This document shows positions 33,854 through 43,042 of a stretch of DNA of 53,539 bases, piece after piece. The stretch's first letter is position 1; each line of letters starts with the position of its first letter. Under the pieces are notes generated by a model, which was given only the letters and a program-made list of their open reading frames with translations, was not told where the DNA came from and did not search any database. Position numbers and translations under genes: made by a program. Origin of the DNA: Desulfotignum sp. GTDB lineage: Bacteria; Desulfobacterota; Desulfobacteria; Desulfobacterales; Desulfobacteraceae. The stretch covers positions 1 through 53,539 of the forward strand of contig JAIPDL010000017.1 of NCBI GenBank assembly GCA_021737695.1, written 5' to 3'.

Positions 33854-34729
33854 TTACAGCACCTTGTTTAAAGGATATTCAATAATGCCTTCGGCCCCCT
33901 GCTTGAGCAGCTTGGGAATGAGGTCCCGGACATACCGGGTATCGATAATGCTTTCCACCGAAAACCAGTCAGACTGATACAGGGAGGCAATCGTGGGCCC
34001 ATTCAGACTGGGCAGCAGCGACACGATTTCAGCAATTTTCTTTTCCGGCACATTCATTTTAATCCCCACCATCCGGTCCGCCACCAGGGCTCCCTGGAGG
34101 AGCTGAGCAATCTGCTCGATTTTTTCCTTTTTGGCGGGATTCTGCCAGGCTTTTTTGTTGGCAATGAGCTGGGTGTTGGTTGCCATGACTTCATGGATCA
34201 CCCGCAGGTTGTGGGCCCGGATCGTACTTTCGGTTTCCGTGATCTCAACAATGGCATCGGCCAGGCCGGACACGATTTTGGCCTCGGTGGCACCCCAGGA
34301 AAATTTCACGGTGACATTGATGTTCTGTTCCTTGAAAAACCGCTGGGTGAACTTCACCAGTTCCGTGGATATGGTCGCACCTTCCAGGTCAGCCAGGGTC
34401 TTGACCGGTGAATCATTGGCCACCGCCACCACCCACCGGGCCGGCCGGGCACTCACTTTGGAATAGACCAGATCCGTTACCACATGGACATCGGATTCAT
34501 GTTCCGCTATCCAGTCCAGACCGGTAAGACCGGCATCGATGACACCTGTTTCCACGTTGATAGACATCTCCTGGGCCCGGCACAGGGCACATTCAATGGT
34601 GTCGTCATCAATATCCGGGAAATAACTTCTGCCCTCGACATTGATTTTCCATCCAGATCTTCTGAACAGGTCAATGGTCGCATTTTGCAGGCTTCCCTTG
34701 GGAATGCCCAGTTTCAATATTTTTTCCAT
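33854..34729 (-). CDS. hisG: ATP phosphoribosyltransferase, long form
   Basis: A 291-residue HisG of the long type, which catalyses the first step of histidine synthesis (ATP + PRPP). The N-terminal catalytic part starts [20 protein letters not shown], and [15 protein letters not shown] and [20 protein letters not shown] follow. The last 75 residues ([20 protein letters not shown] onward) form the ACT-like regulatory domain responsible for feedback by histidine in long-form enzymes. The long form needs no HisZ. The start codon overlaps the hisI stop by one base (TAATG). Confidence 0.96.
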   Translation of the reverse strand: MEKILKLGIPKGSLQNATIDLFRRSGWKINVEGRSYFPDIDDDTIECALCRAQEMSINVETGVIDAGLTGLDWIAEHESDVHVVTDLVYSKVSARPARWVVAVANDSPVKTLADLEGATISTELVKFTQRFFKEQNINVTVKFSWGATEAKIVSGLADAIVEITETESTIRAHNLRVIHEVMATNTQLIANKKAWQNPAKKEKIEQIAQLLQGALVADRMVGIKMNVPEKKIAEIVSLLPSLNGPTIASLYQSDWFSVESIIDTRYVRDLIPKLLKQGAEGIIEYPLNKVL

Positions 34730-35106
34730 TATTTGTTATATACCTTTTCGGGATCAAACACTAGATCACCCACAATTTTGAGTCCCTTGTCGGTCACCAT
34801 CCTGAAAAAACAGCTTTTATACCCTTTATGACAGGCAGCACCGCCTGCCTGCTCCACCTTGAGCACCAGGGTGTCCAGATCACAATCCACCCGAATCTCC
34901 TTCACATGCTGTACATGGCCGGATGTCTCTCCCTTTGTCCATAATTTTTTACGGGAACGGCTGTAATAAGTGGCTTTTTTCGTTTTCAGGGTCTGGTCAA
35001 ATGCTGCCTGGTTCATATAGGCCAGCATCAGCACCTCACCGGTCTGTATATCCTGGGCAATGACAGGAATTAATCCTCCGGATTTCTCAAAATCAAGCTG
35101 GATCAT
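34729..35106 (-). CDS. hisI: phosphoribosyl-AMP cyclohydrolase
   Basis: A 125-residue stand-alone HisI that opens the purine ring of phosphoribosyl-AMP in histidine synthesis. Zinc and magnesium ligands are in [24 protein letters not shown] and in the following CFFR segment. [15 protein letters not shown] and TGEVLMLAY are typical. No HisE domain is attached. It is the first gene of a minus-strand run hisI-hisG-aminotransferase-engB-era-HNH, downstream of an AT-rich spacer. Confidence 0.95.
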   Translation of the reverse strand: MIQLDFEKSGGLIPVIAQDIQTGEVLMLAYMNQAAFDQTLKTKKATYYSRSRKKLWTKGETSGHVQHVKEIRVDCDLDTLVLKVEQAGGAACHKGYKSCFFRMVTDKGLKIVGDLVFDPEKVYNK

Positions 35107-35473
35107 AATCTAATGTTAATTATCCCTTTTTATTGATGTTTTAAAACCTGTATTATTAACCAAAACCCGATATAAAGTCAATTTATAAAAAGCCTTACAT
35201 CACAAGATTCCCATGGCGTATCCATTCCCAGACCGAATATTTATCTATCTCATTAAAAATAGCCCCTGTTGATATTGTCTCAAAAAACCGGTATGATCCA
35301 AAAATTCTTAAAAATATAATCAGGCCCCTGGGACTGGGAATAATATTAAAAAGATCAAAACTGACAGTTGACTTCCATAATAACGACGGTGGCATAGACA
35401 GTTTAAATAATTGCCCTAAAAGGATTAATTTGATAACAAGCGGTAACGCTAATTCACATTATTTTTAAAAACC
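35107..35473. other. AT-rich intergenic region without recognised genes
   Basis: This 367-base spacer separates the divergent hisI and PBP1A genes. It must hold promoters for both, but no strong -35/-10 pair stands out. Both strands happen to have open stretches: about 66 codons with an ATG on the minus strand (35195-35395), and about 100 start-less codons on the plus strand ending just before 35473. Neither has a ribosome site or a recognisable protein, and base composition differs from the neighbouring genes. I see no hairpin of note. Confidence 0.6.
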
Positions 35474-37876
35474 ATGACCAGCCAAAAAACCAGATCTGAA
35501 ATTCTGAAAAAACGAAAAAAAAAGAAAGCCCAGCGGATGCGCTCTGTATTCAAATGGGGCATTGTTTTTGTGTTCATTTGCATGTTGCTGACCGCCGGTG
35601 GACTGGTCGGCCTTTATGTCTATCTGAGCCAGGATTTGCCTAAAATCAACACATTGGAAGATTATCAGCCGGCCACGGTGTCATACGTGTATTCCGATGA
35701 CGGCAGAAAAATAGGTGAGTTTTACAAGGAACGCCGGGTTGTCATCCCTTTGTCCGACATGCCCGACAATCTGATCAATGCGTTTGTGGCAGCGGAAGAT
35801 TCCCGGTTCCGGGAGCATCCGGGGATTGACATTCTGTCCATTTTCAGGGCGTTTGTCAAAAATTTTCAGGCCGGCACCATCACCCAGGGGGGGAGTACCA
35901 TCACCCAGCAGGTCACCAAATCCTTTCTTTTAACACCGGAAAGGACCTATGAACGGAAACTCAAAGAAGCCGTTCTGGCCTACCGGATTGAAAAAAAATT
36001 CACCAAGGATCAGATTTTATACCTGTATTTAAACCAGATTTACTTAGGACATGGTGCCTATGGGGTCGAATCGGCGGCTGAAAATTATTTCGGCAAACAC
36101 GCACGGGAATTGAGCCTGGCTGAATGTGCCATGCTGGCGGGTCTTCCCCAGGCACCCAGCCGCTACTCGCCGTTTCAATTTCCCGAGCGTGCCAAACAAC
36201 GGCAGATCTATACCCTGAACCGGATGAAGGAAGAAGGCATGATATCCAATATGGATGTCACCAAAGCCATTGACATGCCGCTGGATATCAAACCGCGGAA
36301 AAACTGGTTCATCGAGCGGGTTCCTTTTTACACAGAACATGTCAGACGATATGTGGAAAAAAAATATGGCGCAGACGCGCTTTACAACCAGGGACTTCAA
36401 ATTCACACGGCCGTGAATATCGAATTCCAGAAAATGAGCCGGAGCGCTGTCCAGAAAGGCTTGTTGGATCTGGATCGCCGGATGGGATACCGGGGATCGT
36501 CCGGACAGATCCCCCTGTCTCAAATCGACGCATTCTGCACCCAAGAAGCAAAAAAAATCCCGGAAAATATTCTGACTTCCGGTGATATCCATACGGCCGT
36601 GGTTCTGGATGTGGATGATCGTAACAAAAAAACCGAGGTCCGGGTGGGTAATTTTTCCGGCATCATCCGGCTTGAGACCATGACATGGGCGCGGCAGCCA
36701 GATCCGAAAACCGCGTATTATGAATCCAAAATAACCGCACCGTCCCAGGTGTTAAAAACCGGGGATATCATTCAGGTTCAAGTCAAATCCGTGCCACAAA
36801 ACAAGGATGATTATGAGTTCACCCTGTTTCAGGAGCCTGTTGCCCAGGCCGCGCTCCTGAGTATCGAAACGGAAACCGGCCATGTCAAAGCCATGATCGG
36901 TGGACAAGATTACAATGACAGCCAGTTCAATCGGGCATATCAATCCCGGCGGCAGCCCGGATCCGCGTTCAAGCCCATTGTCTATGCCGCAGCCCTGGAC
37001 AAAGGATATACCCCTGCTACCGTGATCATGGATTCACCCGTGGTATACGAAGATGCCCAAAGAGATTTCACCTGGAAACCCCAGAACTATGCACAAACAT
37101 TTTACGGCCCCACCCTGTTCAGGGAAGCCTTGGTGCATTCCCGAAATGTGGTCACCATCAAGATACTTCAGGACATCGGCATTTCTTATGTAATCGATTA
37201 TGCCAGAAAACTGGGAATTACTTCGGATATCAGTCAGGATCTGTCCATTGCATTAGGATCTTCGGGGGTCTCCCTGCTGGAACTGGTCAATGCCTATGCC
37301 GTGTTTTCCAATCTCGGGTATTTTATCGAACCCGTGTTTATCACCAAAATTTTAGACCGCCACGGCACTCTGCTGGAAACCTCCGGGCTGGTGCGGAAAA
37401 AAGTCATAGACATGAGCACCGCCTATATCATGACCCACATTCTGAAAAGTGTTGTTACTTCCGGCACGGGTCAGCGGGTCAAGGCTTTGAAACGGCCGGT
37501 GGCCGGAAAAACCGGTACCACCAACAACCTGTATGATGCCTGGTTTCTGGGATATACCCCGAGATACACCACCGGTGTGTGGGTGGGGCTGGATCAGGGC
37601 GGCTCGCTGGGGAAAGGAGAAACCGGTTCCAGAACCGCCAGTCCCATATGGCTGGATTATATGCAGCAGGCTTTGGAGGGAAAACCCATCCGAACCTTCA
37701 CTGTTCCGGATGGGGTGGTATTTGCCAAAATCGATGCCAAAACCGGATTGCTGCCCATCAAGGAATCGAAAAATACTGTTTTTGAATGTTTCAAAGAAGG
37801 AACGGTTCCCACGGAATATACGCCGAAACCAGGTGCAGTCACGGGCACAGACGATCTGTTCAAGCAGGAATTTTAA
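35474..37876 (+). CDS. mrcA: penicillin-binding protein 1A (bifunctional transglycosylase/transpeptidase)
   Basis: An 800-residue class A PBP that polymerises and cross-links peptidoglycan in the periplasm. A very basic N-terminus (KKRKKKKAQRMR) precedes a membrane helix at about 27-50. The GT51 domain has its catalytic glutamate in AAEDSRFREHPGID (E108) and QGGSTITQQVTKSFLL. An OB-like insertion of PBP1a type lies between the domains. The transpeptidase motifs are SAFK in RQPGSAFKPIVYAAALDKG (about 497), SRN in HSRNVVTIKI and KTGTTNN (about 678). The 3' end overlaps the radical SAM gene, which runs the other way, by 17 bases. Confidence 0.96.
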   Translation: MTSQKTRSEILKKRKKKKAQRMRSVFKWGIVFVFICMLLTAGGLVGLYVYLSQDLPKINTLEDYQPATVSYVYSDDGRKIGEFYKERRVVIPLSDMPDNLINAFVAAEDSRFREHPGIDILSIFRAFVKNFQAGTITQGGSTITQQVTKSFLLTPERTYERKLKEAVLAYRIEKKFTKDQILYLYLNQIYLGHGAYGVESAAENYFGKHARELSLAECAMLAGLPQAPSRYSPFQFPERAKQRQIYTLNRMKEEGMISNMDVTKAIDMPLDIKPRKNWFIERVPFYTEHVRRYVEKKYGADALYNQGLQIHTAVNIEFQKMSRSAVQKGLLDLDRRMGYRGSSGQIPLSQIDAFCTQEAKKIPENILTSGDIHTAVVLDVDDRNKKTEVRVGNFSGIIRLETMTWARQPDPKTAYYESKITAPSQVLKTGDIIQVQVKSVPQNKDDYEFTLFQEPVAQAALLSIETETGHVKAMIGGQDYNDSQFNRAYQSRRQPGSAFKPIVYAAALDKGYTPATVIMDSPVVYEDAQRDFTWKPQNYAQTFYGPTLFREALVHSRNVVTIKILQDIGISYVIDYARKLGITSDISQDLSIALGSSGVSLLELVNAYAVFSNLGYFIEPVFITKILDRHGTLLETSGLVRKKVIDMSTAYIMTHILKSVVTSGTGQRVKALKRPVAGKTGTTNNLYDAWFLGYTPRYTTGVWVGLDQGGSLGKGETGSRTASPIWLDYMQQALEGKPIRTFTVPDGVVFAKIDAKTGLLPIKESKNTVFECFKEGTVPTEYTPKPGAVTGTDDLFKQEF

Positions 37877-38888
37877 CGATTTTTACCTGATCCATCGCCA
37901 GGGCCGGATCAGGCCATACACGAAAATCCATGCCGGGGAATTTTTTTTCCACCCGGCGTAAATTGCTGTTCCTGTCCCCCCGCAATCGGGATTCCCGGGA
38001 AGGATGAATCCGCAGCTGAATACGGCCTGAAACCTGTGACGTTCCCAACGCTTGAATTTTTCGAATTGTTTGCCGGTATAAAATTCGTGAAAGCACCAGG
38101 TGTCCAAACGCCGGATGCCAGGGGCCGGCCAGAATCGATCCCATTTGTGCATCAGACACATGAACCCCCATGCGAATGACAGTCACGCCGGCTTGATTGA
38201 AAACGCCGTATGCCCGGCTGGTGATATCCACTGCCTGATCCAGGGTCAAGGGCTGGTAGGTCCCTTGTTGATACCATCGGGCCAGCAGCGTGTTTTTCAA
38301 AACCAGGGCCGGGTAGATGCGGGCGGTCTTCGGCTGCATGACTGCCAGGGTCTGTGCGGTTTGAACCACGCCTTCCCGGGTATCTCCGGGAAGCCCCGCC
38401 ATGATCTGGACCCCGGCGGTCATGTTGAACGCGCCAAGCAGATCCAGGGCCCGGCAGGTATCCTTTCGGGTATGGCCCCGGTTCACCTTTGCCAGCACCT
38501 GATCATCCATGGACTGAACCCCCAGTTCCACCAGGCTGACCGGATATGTCCCAATCTGTTCCAGCCGGTCTTTTGTCACGGTATCCGGGCGTGTGGAAAA
38601 ACGGATGCCGTGGACCACACCGGTGTTAAGAAACGGGCGGACGCTTGCCAGCAGGTCCGAAATCTGTCCGGGCGCCAGCCCCAGAAAATTGCCGCCGAAA
38701 AACGCCACTTCCACCCGGGATCGGGGCATGGAATGAGCCAGATACGTCTCAATGATGCCAGCCACACAAGGGGCATCCGGCAGAAAGGCTTTTTGACCGG
38801 TAATGGCGGTCTGGTTGCAAAACACACATTGGTGGGGACATCCTGAATGCGGGATAAAAATTGGAATGACCAGAGGAGAAACGGTCAT
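37860..38888 (-). CDS. radical SAM protein, Elp3-like/YhcC-like
   Basis: A 342-residue radical SAM enzyme. The 4Fe-4S cysteines are C17, C21 and C24 in GCPHQCVFCNQ. The glycine-rich SAM motif is VEVAFFGGNFLGL, and LVELGVQSMDDQVLAKVNRGH is the segment shared with the Elp3/HemN-like branch. The C-terminal region lacks an acetyltransferase domain, so it is not a full Elp3. It is close to proteins annotated as radical SAM of unknown function with possible roles in tRNA or cofactor modification. It lies five bases after the PHP/RNase III gene, hinting at an RNA-related role (inference). Confidence 0.85.
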   Translation of the reverse strand: MTVSPLVIPIFIPHSGCPHQCVFCNQTAITGQKAFLPDAPCVAGIIETYLAHSMPRSRVEVAFFGGNFLGLAPGQISDLLASVRPFLNTGVVHGIRFSTRPDTVTKDRLEQIGTYPVSLVELGVQSMDDQVLAKVNRGHTRKDTCRALDLLGAFNMTAGVQIMAGLPGDTREGVVQTAQTLAVMQPKTARIYPALVLKNTLLARWYQQGTYQPLTLDQAVDITSRAYGVFNQAGVTVIRMGVHVSDAQMGSILAGPWHPAFGHLVLSRILYRQTIRKIQALGTSQVSGRIQLRIHPSRESRLRGDRNSNLRRVEKKFPGMDFRVWPDPALAMDQVKIVKIPA

Positions 38889-38892
38889 AAAA

Positions 38893-40455
38893 TCATTTTT
38901 TTTTCAGCAGGTTCAAGGCTTTCCCTGCGGCATCCTGCTCGGCTGATTTTTTGGATTTGCCGAATCCCCGGGTCTGAATATGGGCCAGTTCCAGGCAGAT
39001 TTCAAAGGTTTTGTCGTGGTCCGGCCCGAATTCCCGGGTCACGGTATACACCGGGGCCTGGGAAAACACCTCCTGGGCATATTCCTGGATACGGCTTTTA
39101 TAGTCCACGGTACAGTCTTTGGCCAGCAGCCGGTCCACGGTTTCCTCAAACAGGTGCTGAATCAGATCGCAGGTGACATCGAACCCGGCATCCAAAAAAA
39201 TGGCCGCCACCACCGCTTCAAAGGTGTCGGAAAGAATGGAGTTCTTGTCCCCGCCTCCGGAACCGGCCTCTCCCTTTCCCAATCGGATAAAACGCCCCAG
39301 ATCAATGATTCTGGCCATGTCTGCCAGAGACGGTTCACTCACCAGGGTGGACCGGAGCCGGGACAATTCTCCTTCCTTTTTCGTCGGGCTCTGCTGCATG
39401 AGGACATGCCCCACACACAGGCCCAATACCGCGTCTCCCAGAAACTCCAGCCGCTCATTGTCTGAATCGCACACCGTTTGATTTTCGTTCAGAAAAGACC
39501 GGTGGCAAAGGGCGGTCTGAAGCAGGGACCGGTCAACAAACCGATATCCCAGATTATTTTCTAAAATATCCAGCCGGTTGTGAAGATTGCGCATGGCAGT
39601 GACCCGGTCCGTCAATGATTTGAAGCAGGTGTAGGGTACCCGGATGTTGTCTTTTCCCCGCCCCAGACTTACCCCCTGGTTGAAACTGCCGTGAAAATCC
39701 GATCCCCCGGTGACCAGTAATTTTTTCTTCCGGGCCAGGGTCTTGAAATAAGCGGTTTTCCGGGCATCATGGTCGGTATAGAAGACTTCAATTCCCTGAA
39801 GTCCGTATCCCACCAGGGTATCCACAAACCGTCCCAGGTCTTTGGATGTTTTGAACGACAGCAGGCCGGGATGCGCCAGAACCGGAACACCTCCGGCATC
39901 CAGAATCGTCTGGATGGCTTGCTCACAAGGCATTTTATACTTTTCGACATATGCGGGGCACCCATTGCCCAGAAAAGTATCAAACGCGTCACTGAATGAT
40001 GAGACAATGCCCTTTTCCACCATCATTTCGGCAATATGGGGCCGCCCGATCTGACGGGTCTTGAAATGGCCTTCCAGTTCAACCATGGTGATATCCAGAC
40101 CCAGTTGCTGCAATTGCCGGATGATTTTCGGATTCCGCTGCCTGCGGGCGATTTTCGCTGTGGCCAGGGCCTGGTTCAACTGCCGGTCATACAGGGAAAA
40201 CCCATATCCCAGCAAGTGAACACTTCCGAGCCCATCAAACCCTTTCGGTGGTTCACAGGAGATCTCCACCCCCGTGATGAAATCCAGGGCAAAGGCATGC
40301 AGATCATCCAGAATGTCATGAATCCCGTCAATGGTATCATGATCGGTCAAGGAAATCGCCCGGACACCGCTATCTTGTGCAAGGGCCAGGATCTCATAGG
40401 GAGACAGGGACCCATCCGAGGCCGTGGAATGTATGTGAAGATCAATCAATGGCAA
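38893..40455 (-). CDS. rnc: fusion protein: PHP-domain nuclease (RNase AM-like) plus ribonuclease III
   Basis: One uninterrupted 520-residue frame. Residues 1-283 are a PHP domain with metal ligands in DLHIHSTASDG (H7, H9), SLTDHDTIDGI, GVEISCE, RPHIAEMM, VLAHPGLLS and TGGSDFHGS, closest to the YciV/RNase AM branch of 5'-3' exonucleases. From about 289 it is a full RNase III: ERLEFLGDAVLGL (334-346) and DTFEAVVAAIFLD (410-422) carry the acidic catalytic residues, and the last 70 residues are the double-stranded RNA-binding domain. There is little linker. M288 could start a separate RNase III but has no ribosome site. Each part is well known; the joined form is unusual. Confidence 0.88.
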   Translation of the reverse strand: MPLIDLHIHSTASDGSLSPYEILALAQDSGVRAISLTDHDTIDGIHDILDDLHAFALDFITGVEISCEPPKGFDGLGSVHLLGYGFSLYDRQLNQALATAKIARRQRNPKIIRQLQQLGLDITMVELEGHFKTRQIGRPHIAEMMVEKGIVSSFSDAFDTFLGNGCPAYVEKYKMPCEQAIQTILDAGGVPVLAHPGLLSFKTSKDLGRFVDTLVGYGLQGIEVFYTDHDARKTAYFKTLARKKKLLVTGGSDFHGSFNQGVSLGRGKDNIRVPYTCFKSLTDRVTAMRNLHNRLDILENNLGYRFVDRSLLQTALCHRSFLNENQTVCDSDNERLEFLGDAVLGLCVGHVLMQQSPTKKEGELSRLRSTLVSEPSLADMARIIDLGRFIRLGKGEAGSGGGDKNSILSDTFEAVVAAIFLDAGFDVTCDLIQHLFEETVDRLLAKDCTVDYKSRIQEYAQEVFSQAPVYTVTREFGPDHDKTFEICLELAHIQTRGFGKSKKSAEQDAAGKALNLLKKK

Positions 40456-40461
40456 TATCGG

Positions 40462-40824
40462 TCAAAGCCCTAAGGCATTTTCCATGTCCTCTTCCCGGGT
40501 TTTGCATTCAATGCACTGGGTGGTCACGGGCCGGGCTTTCAACCGTTCGATGGAGATCTCTTCCTCGCAGGTTTCGCACTGCCCGAAAGTGCCGTTTTCA
40601 ATCCGATCCAGGGCTTTTTTGATTTTTTTGATCAATTTATGTTCCCGGTCACGAATCCGCAGTTCAAAGCTTCTTTCCGCTTCATGGGAGGCCCGATCCG
40701 TGGGATCTGCAAAATTTTCCTTGGGTTGGGTCATACCGGTCACGGTGCTGTCGGCATGTTTCAGCAGTTCATTGAGCCGCTCGGTCAACAGGGTATGGAA
40801 ATATTCCAGATCTTCTTTTTTCAT
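40462..40824 (-). CDS. dksA: DksA/TraR-family RNA polymerase-binding protein
   Basis: A 120-residue DksA-like factor which enters the secondary channel of RNA polymerase. The coiled coil carries the tip motif DPTDRA (D40, D43, A45), matching the D-x2-D-x-A of E. coli DksA. The zinc finger is CETC and CIEC (C83, C86, C104, C107). DksA works with ppGpp to tune rRNA and amino-acid promoters. The ATG at 40824 has AAGGA at eight bases; an ATG nine bases upstream is too close to that site. It is the first gene of a short run to PHP/RNase III and the radical SAM gene. Confidence 0.93.
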   Translation of the reverse strand: MKKEDLEYFHTLLTERLNELLKHADSTVTGMTQPKENFADPTDRASHEAERSFELRIRDREHKLIKKIKKALDRIENGTFGQCETCEEEISIERLKARPVTTQCIECKTREEDMENALGL

Positions 40825-40907
40825 GGTGTTCATCCTTCAATTAAAGGTCAAAGGTCCAGAAACTTTAAGTTGTGTATTATATCAGGCCTCATCCACTTGT
40901 AAAGATT

Positions 40908-42185
40908 TTATTGATTTTCCAGCATATCCAGGTTGAACAGCTGCCTGGCCACATTCAGATACAATGAATCGTCCCGATGACCACCCGTGTGTTTCAAAAA
41001 CATGATGGGATCGTGAATCGCCCGGGTTGCAATGGCCCGGGTCATCCGGCGAATGGCATCTTTGTCCGGTTCGGCCAGGTGGGGTAAATGGGACAGGGTT
41101 TTGTCACATTCCATTTCCACGATGCCCGTCATCTTCTCGTTGAGCGCCTTGATGGTCGGCACGATGGCCAGGCTGTCCAGCCATTGCCTGAACTTGATCA
41201 CGGCCTCGGACACAAACCGTTCCGCCTTCACGGTTTCCTGCTCCCGCTGCTGAATATTGGAGGCCACAACGGTTTTGAGATCATCGATGTCATACACATA
41301 CACATTGGACAGCTGATTGATTTTCGGATCAATATCTCTGGGCACGGCAATGTCGATAAAAAACAAGGTCCGGTACTTTCGCTTTTTCATGGCTTTTTTA
41401 ACCTGATCCGCAGTGATCACATAGTCGGTGGCACCCGTGGAAGAGATGATGATATCCACTTCAGTCAGGGCCTCCACTCTTTCTTCAAACCCTAAGGCCC
41501 GGCCTTTGAACCGTTGGGCCAAAGCCACGGCATTTTCAAATGTCCGGTTGGATACCCGGATCTGACCCACATTATGGGAAATCAAATGGTCCACGGCCAG
41601 TTCCGCCATCTCTCCGGCTCCTAAGAGCATCACGGTTTTGGTGGACAGGTTGCTGAAAATTTTATTGGCCAGCTCAATGGCGGCATAGCTGATGGACACG
41701 GCATTATCGCCGATCCCGGTTTCCTTGCGGACTTTTTTGGCAACGGAAAACGCCTTGTGCATCATCCGGTTGAGCAGCACCTTTGACGTGCCGGCTTTCA
41801 CTGCAGTTCGATACGCCAGCTTGATCTGACCTAAAATCTGGGGTTCTCCCACCATCATGGAATCCAGGCTGGCAGCCACACGAAACAGATGGCGGACCGC
41901 TTCTTCCTTGCGAAGGATATACAACGCCGGCACAAATTCAGACGGAGGAATCCGTTTACACCCGGAAAGAAACGTGATCAAGGCATCCACCGTGCCGCTT
42001 CGGGAGGCCACATATAAAATTTCCGTGCGGTTGCACGTGGAGAAAATCAAAATCTCCCTGATACCCGGATGCTGCTTCAGGGTTTCCAGAGCAGCCAGGG
42101 TTTCCTCCCCGGAAAAAGAGAGTTTTTCCCGGAGCGCCACGGGCGCGGTTTTATGGTTGATACCGATGAGTATGATATTTGGCAT
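40908..42185 (-). CDS. hemA: glutamyl-tRNA reductase
   Basis: A 425-residue HemA that reduces Glu-tRNA to glutamate-1-semialdehyde for tetrapyrrole synthesis. The N-terminal catalytic domain starts IILIGINHKTAPVALREKL, with the catalytic cysteine in IFSTCNRTEILYV. The NADPH domain has VMLLGAGEMAELAVDHL and the C-terminal dimerisation domain follows. The frame is open for 31 more codons upstream, but these overlap the CcsA-like gene and have no ribosome site, so the ATG at 42185 is preferred. It lies ten bases after the CcsA-like gene. Confidence 0.96.
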   Translation of the reverse strand: MPNIILIGINHKTAPVALREKLSFSGEETLAALETLKQHPGIREILIFSTCNRTEILYVASRSGTVDALITFLSGCKRIPPSEFVPALYILRKEEAVRHLFRVAASLDSMMVGEPQILGQIKLAYRTAVKAGTSKVLLNRMMHKAFSVAKKVRKETGIGDNAVSISYAAIELANKIFSNLSTKTVMLLGAGEMAELAVDHLISHNVGQIRVSNRTFENAVALAQRFKGRALGFEERVEALTEVDIIISSTGATDYVITADQVKKAMKKRKYRTLFFIDIAVPRDIDPKINQLSNVYVYDIDDLKTVVASNIQQREQETVKAERFVSEAVIKFRQWLDSLAIVPTIKALNEKMTGIVEMECDKTLSHLPHLAEPDKDAIRRMTRAIATRAIHDPIMFLKHTGGHRDDSLYLNVARQLFNLDMLENQ

Positions 42186-42195
42186 GGGTTTCCCG

Positions 42196-43029
42196 CTATT
42201 TGGTAAATTCCTGGTGATGCCCGCCCAGCAATAAATTGACTCCCAGAAAGGTGAAAACAATGATGGCAAATCCCACAATGGTCATGATGGCGGATTTTCT
42301 TCCCCGCCAGCCCGCATAAAACCGCAGGTGAAGCAGCACGGCATAGACAAGCCAGGCTCCCATGGAAAAAACCTCCTTGAAATCCCAGCGCCAGAAATGG
42401 CCCCACAATACTTTGGCATACACGAACCCGGTGACCAGCCCCAGGGTCAGCAGAAAAAATCCCGTGGTAATACAGGCATGGCTGACATCATCCAGAAAGT
42501 CCAGGGAAGGCAGACGCTTGAAAAAAAATCCCGGATTTCTGGCCTTGATTCCTTTTTCCTGGAGCAGGTAAAGGATGCCGGCACCGCAGGCCAGCCCCAA
42601 AGCGGCATCACCGGCAAAAATCATAAGTATGTGACAATAAAACCATACCCCTTTGAAGGCATCGTTGGGGGGGGCCTGGGTATCAGGTAAAACCAGAGCC
42701 GCCAGCATGGTGATCGATAAAATCAGGGCCGCAAACAATCCGAGCATTTTCAGATTGAATTTATATTGCACATATAAAAACATGGTTCCCAAGGCCAGGG
42801 CCGACATGGAAAGACTTTGGACCAAGTTCTGGACCGGCAGGCTTCTGATTGTCACACCCAGGGTCAGGGTTCCGGCAAGATGGACCCCGACGCCCAGAGC
42901 AATCAGGTAAAAAGATATTTTCTGAATCCGATCTTTTTGACGGACCAGAAAAATCAGGTACCCGGCCAGGCTTGACACGTAAAGCAGACACGCTATCTGC
43001 AGCAGAACATTTCCTGTTTGAACGCCCAT
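42196..43029 (-). CDS. cytochrome c assembly protein CcsA-like (HemX type)
   Basis: A 277-residue membrane protein with about eight hydrophobic helices and the heme-handling tryptophan-rich motif WGHFWRWDFKEVFS, a close match to the WWD motif of CcsA/CcmC/CcmF. Three further conserved histidines are in HLAGTLTLG, YCHILMI and HHQEF near the end. The family brings heme to cytochrome c or, in the HemX branch, regulates HemA levels. The position directly before hemA fits either role. In sulfate reducers, periplasmic multiheme cytochromes make system II assembly likely; the choice between roles is inference. Confidence 0.85.
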   Translation of the reverse strand: MGVQTGNVLLQIACLLYVSSLAGYLIFLVRQKDRIQKISFYLIALGVGVHLAGTLTLGVTIRSLPVQNLVQSLSMSALALGTMFLYVQYKFNLKMLGLFAALILSITMLAALVLPDTQAPPNDAFKGVWFYCHILMIFAGDAALGLACGAGILYLLQEKGIKARNPGFFFKRLPSLDFLDDVSHACITTGFFLLTLGLVTGFVYAKVLWGHFWRWDFKEVFSMGAWLVYAVLLHLRFYAGWRGRKSAIMTIVGFAIIVFTFLGVNLLLGGHHQEFTK

Positions 43030-43042
43030 AAACAGCTCCTGA

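Noticed and set aside
35195..35395. 66-codon frame on the minus strand in the hisI-mrcA spacer
   Set aside because: It has no ribosome site or recognisable protein, and it is a chance frame in AT-rich DNA.
42186..42278. Extended N-terminus of HemA
   Set aside because: It overlaps the CcsA-like gene and precedes the conserved HemA start IILIGINHKTAP.
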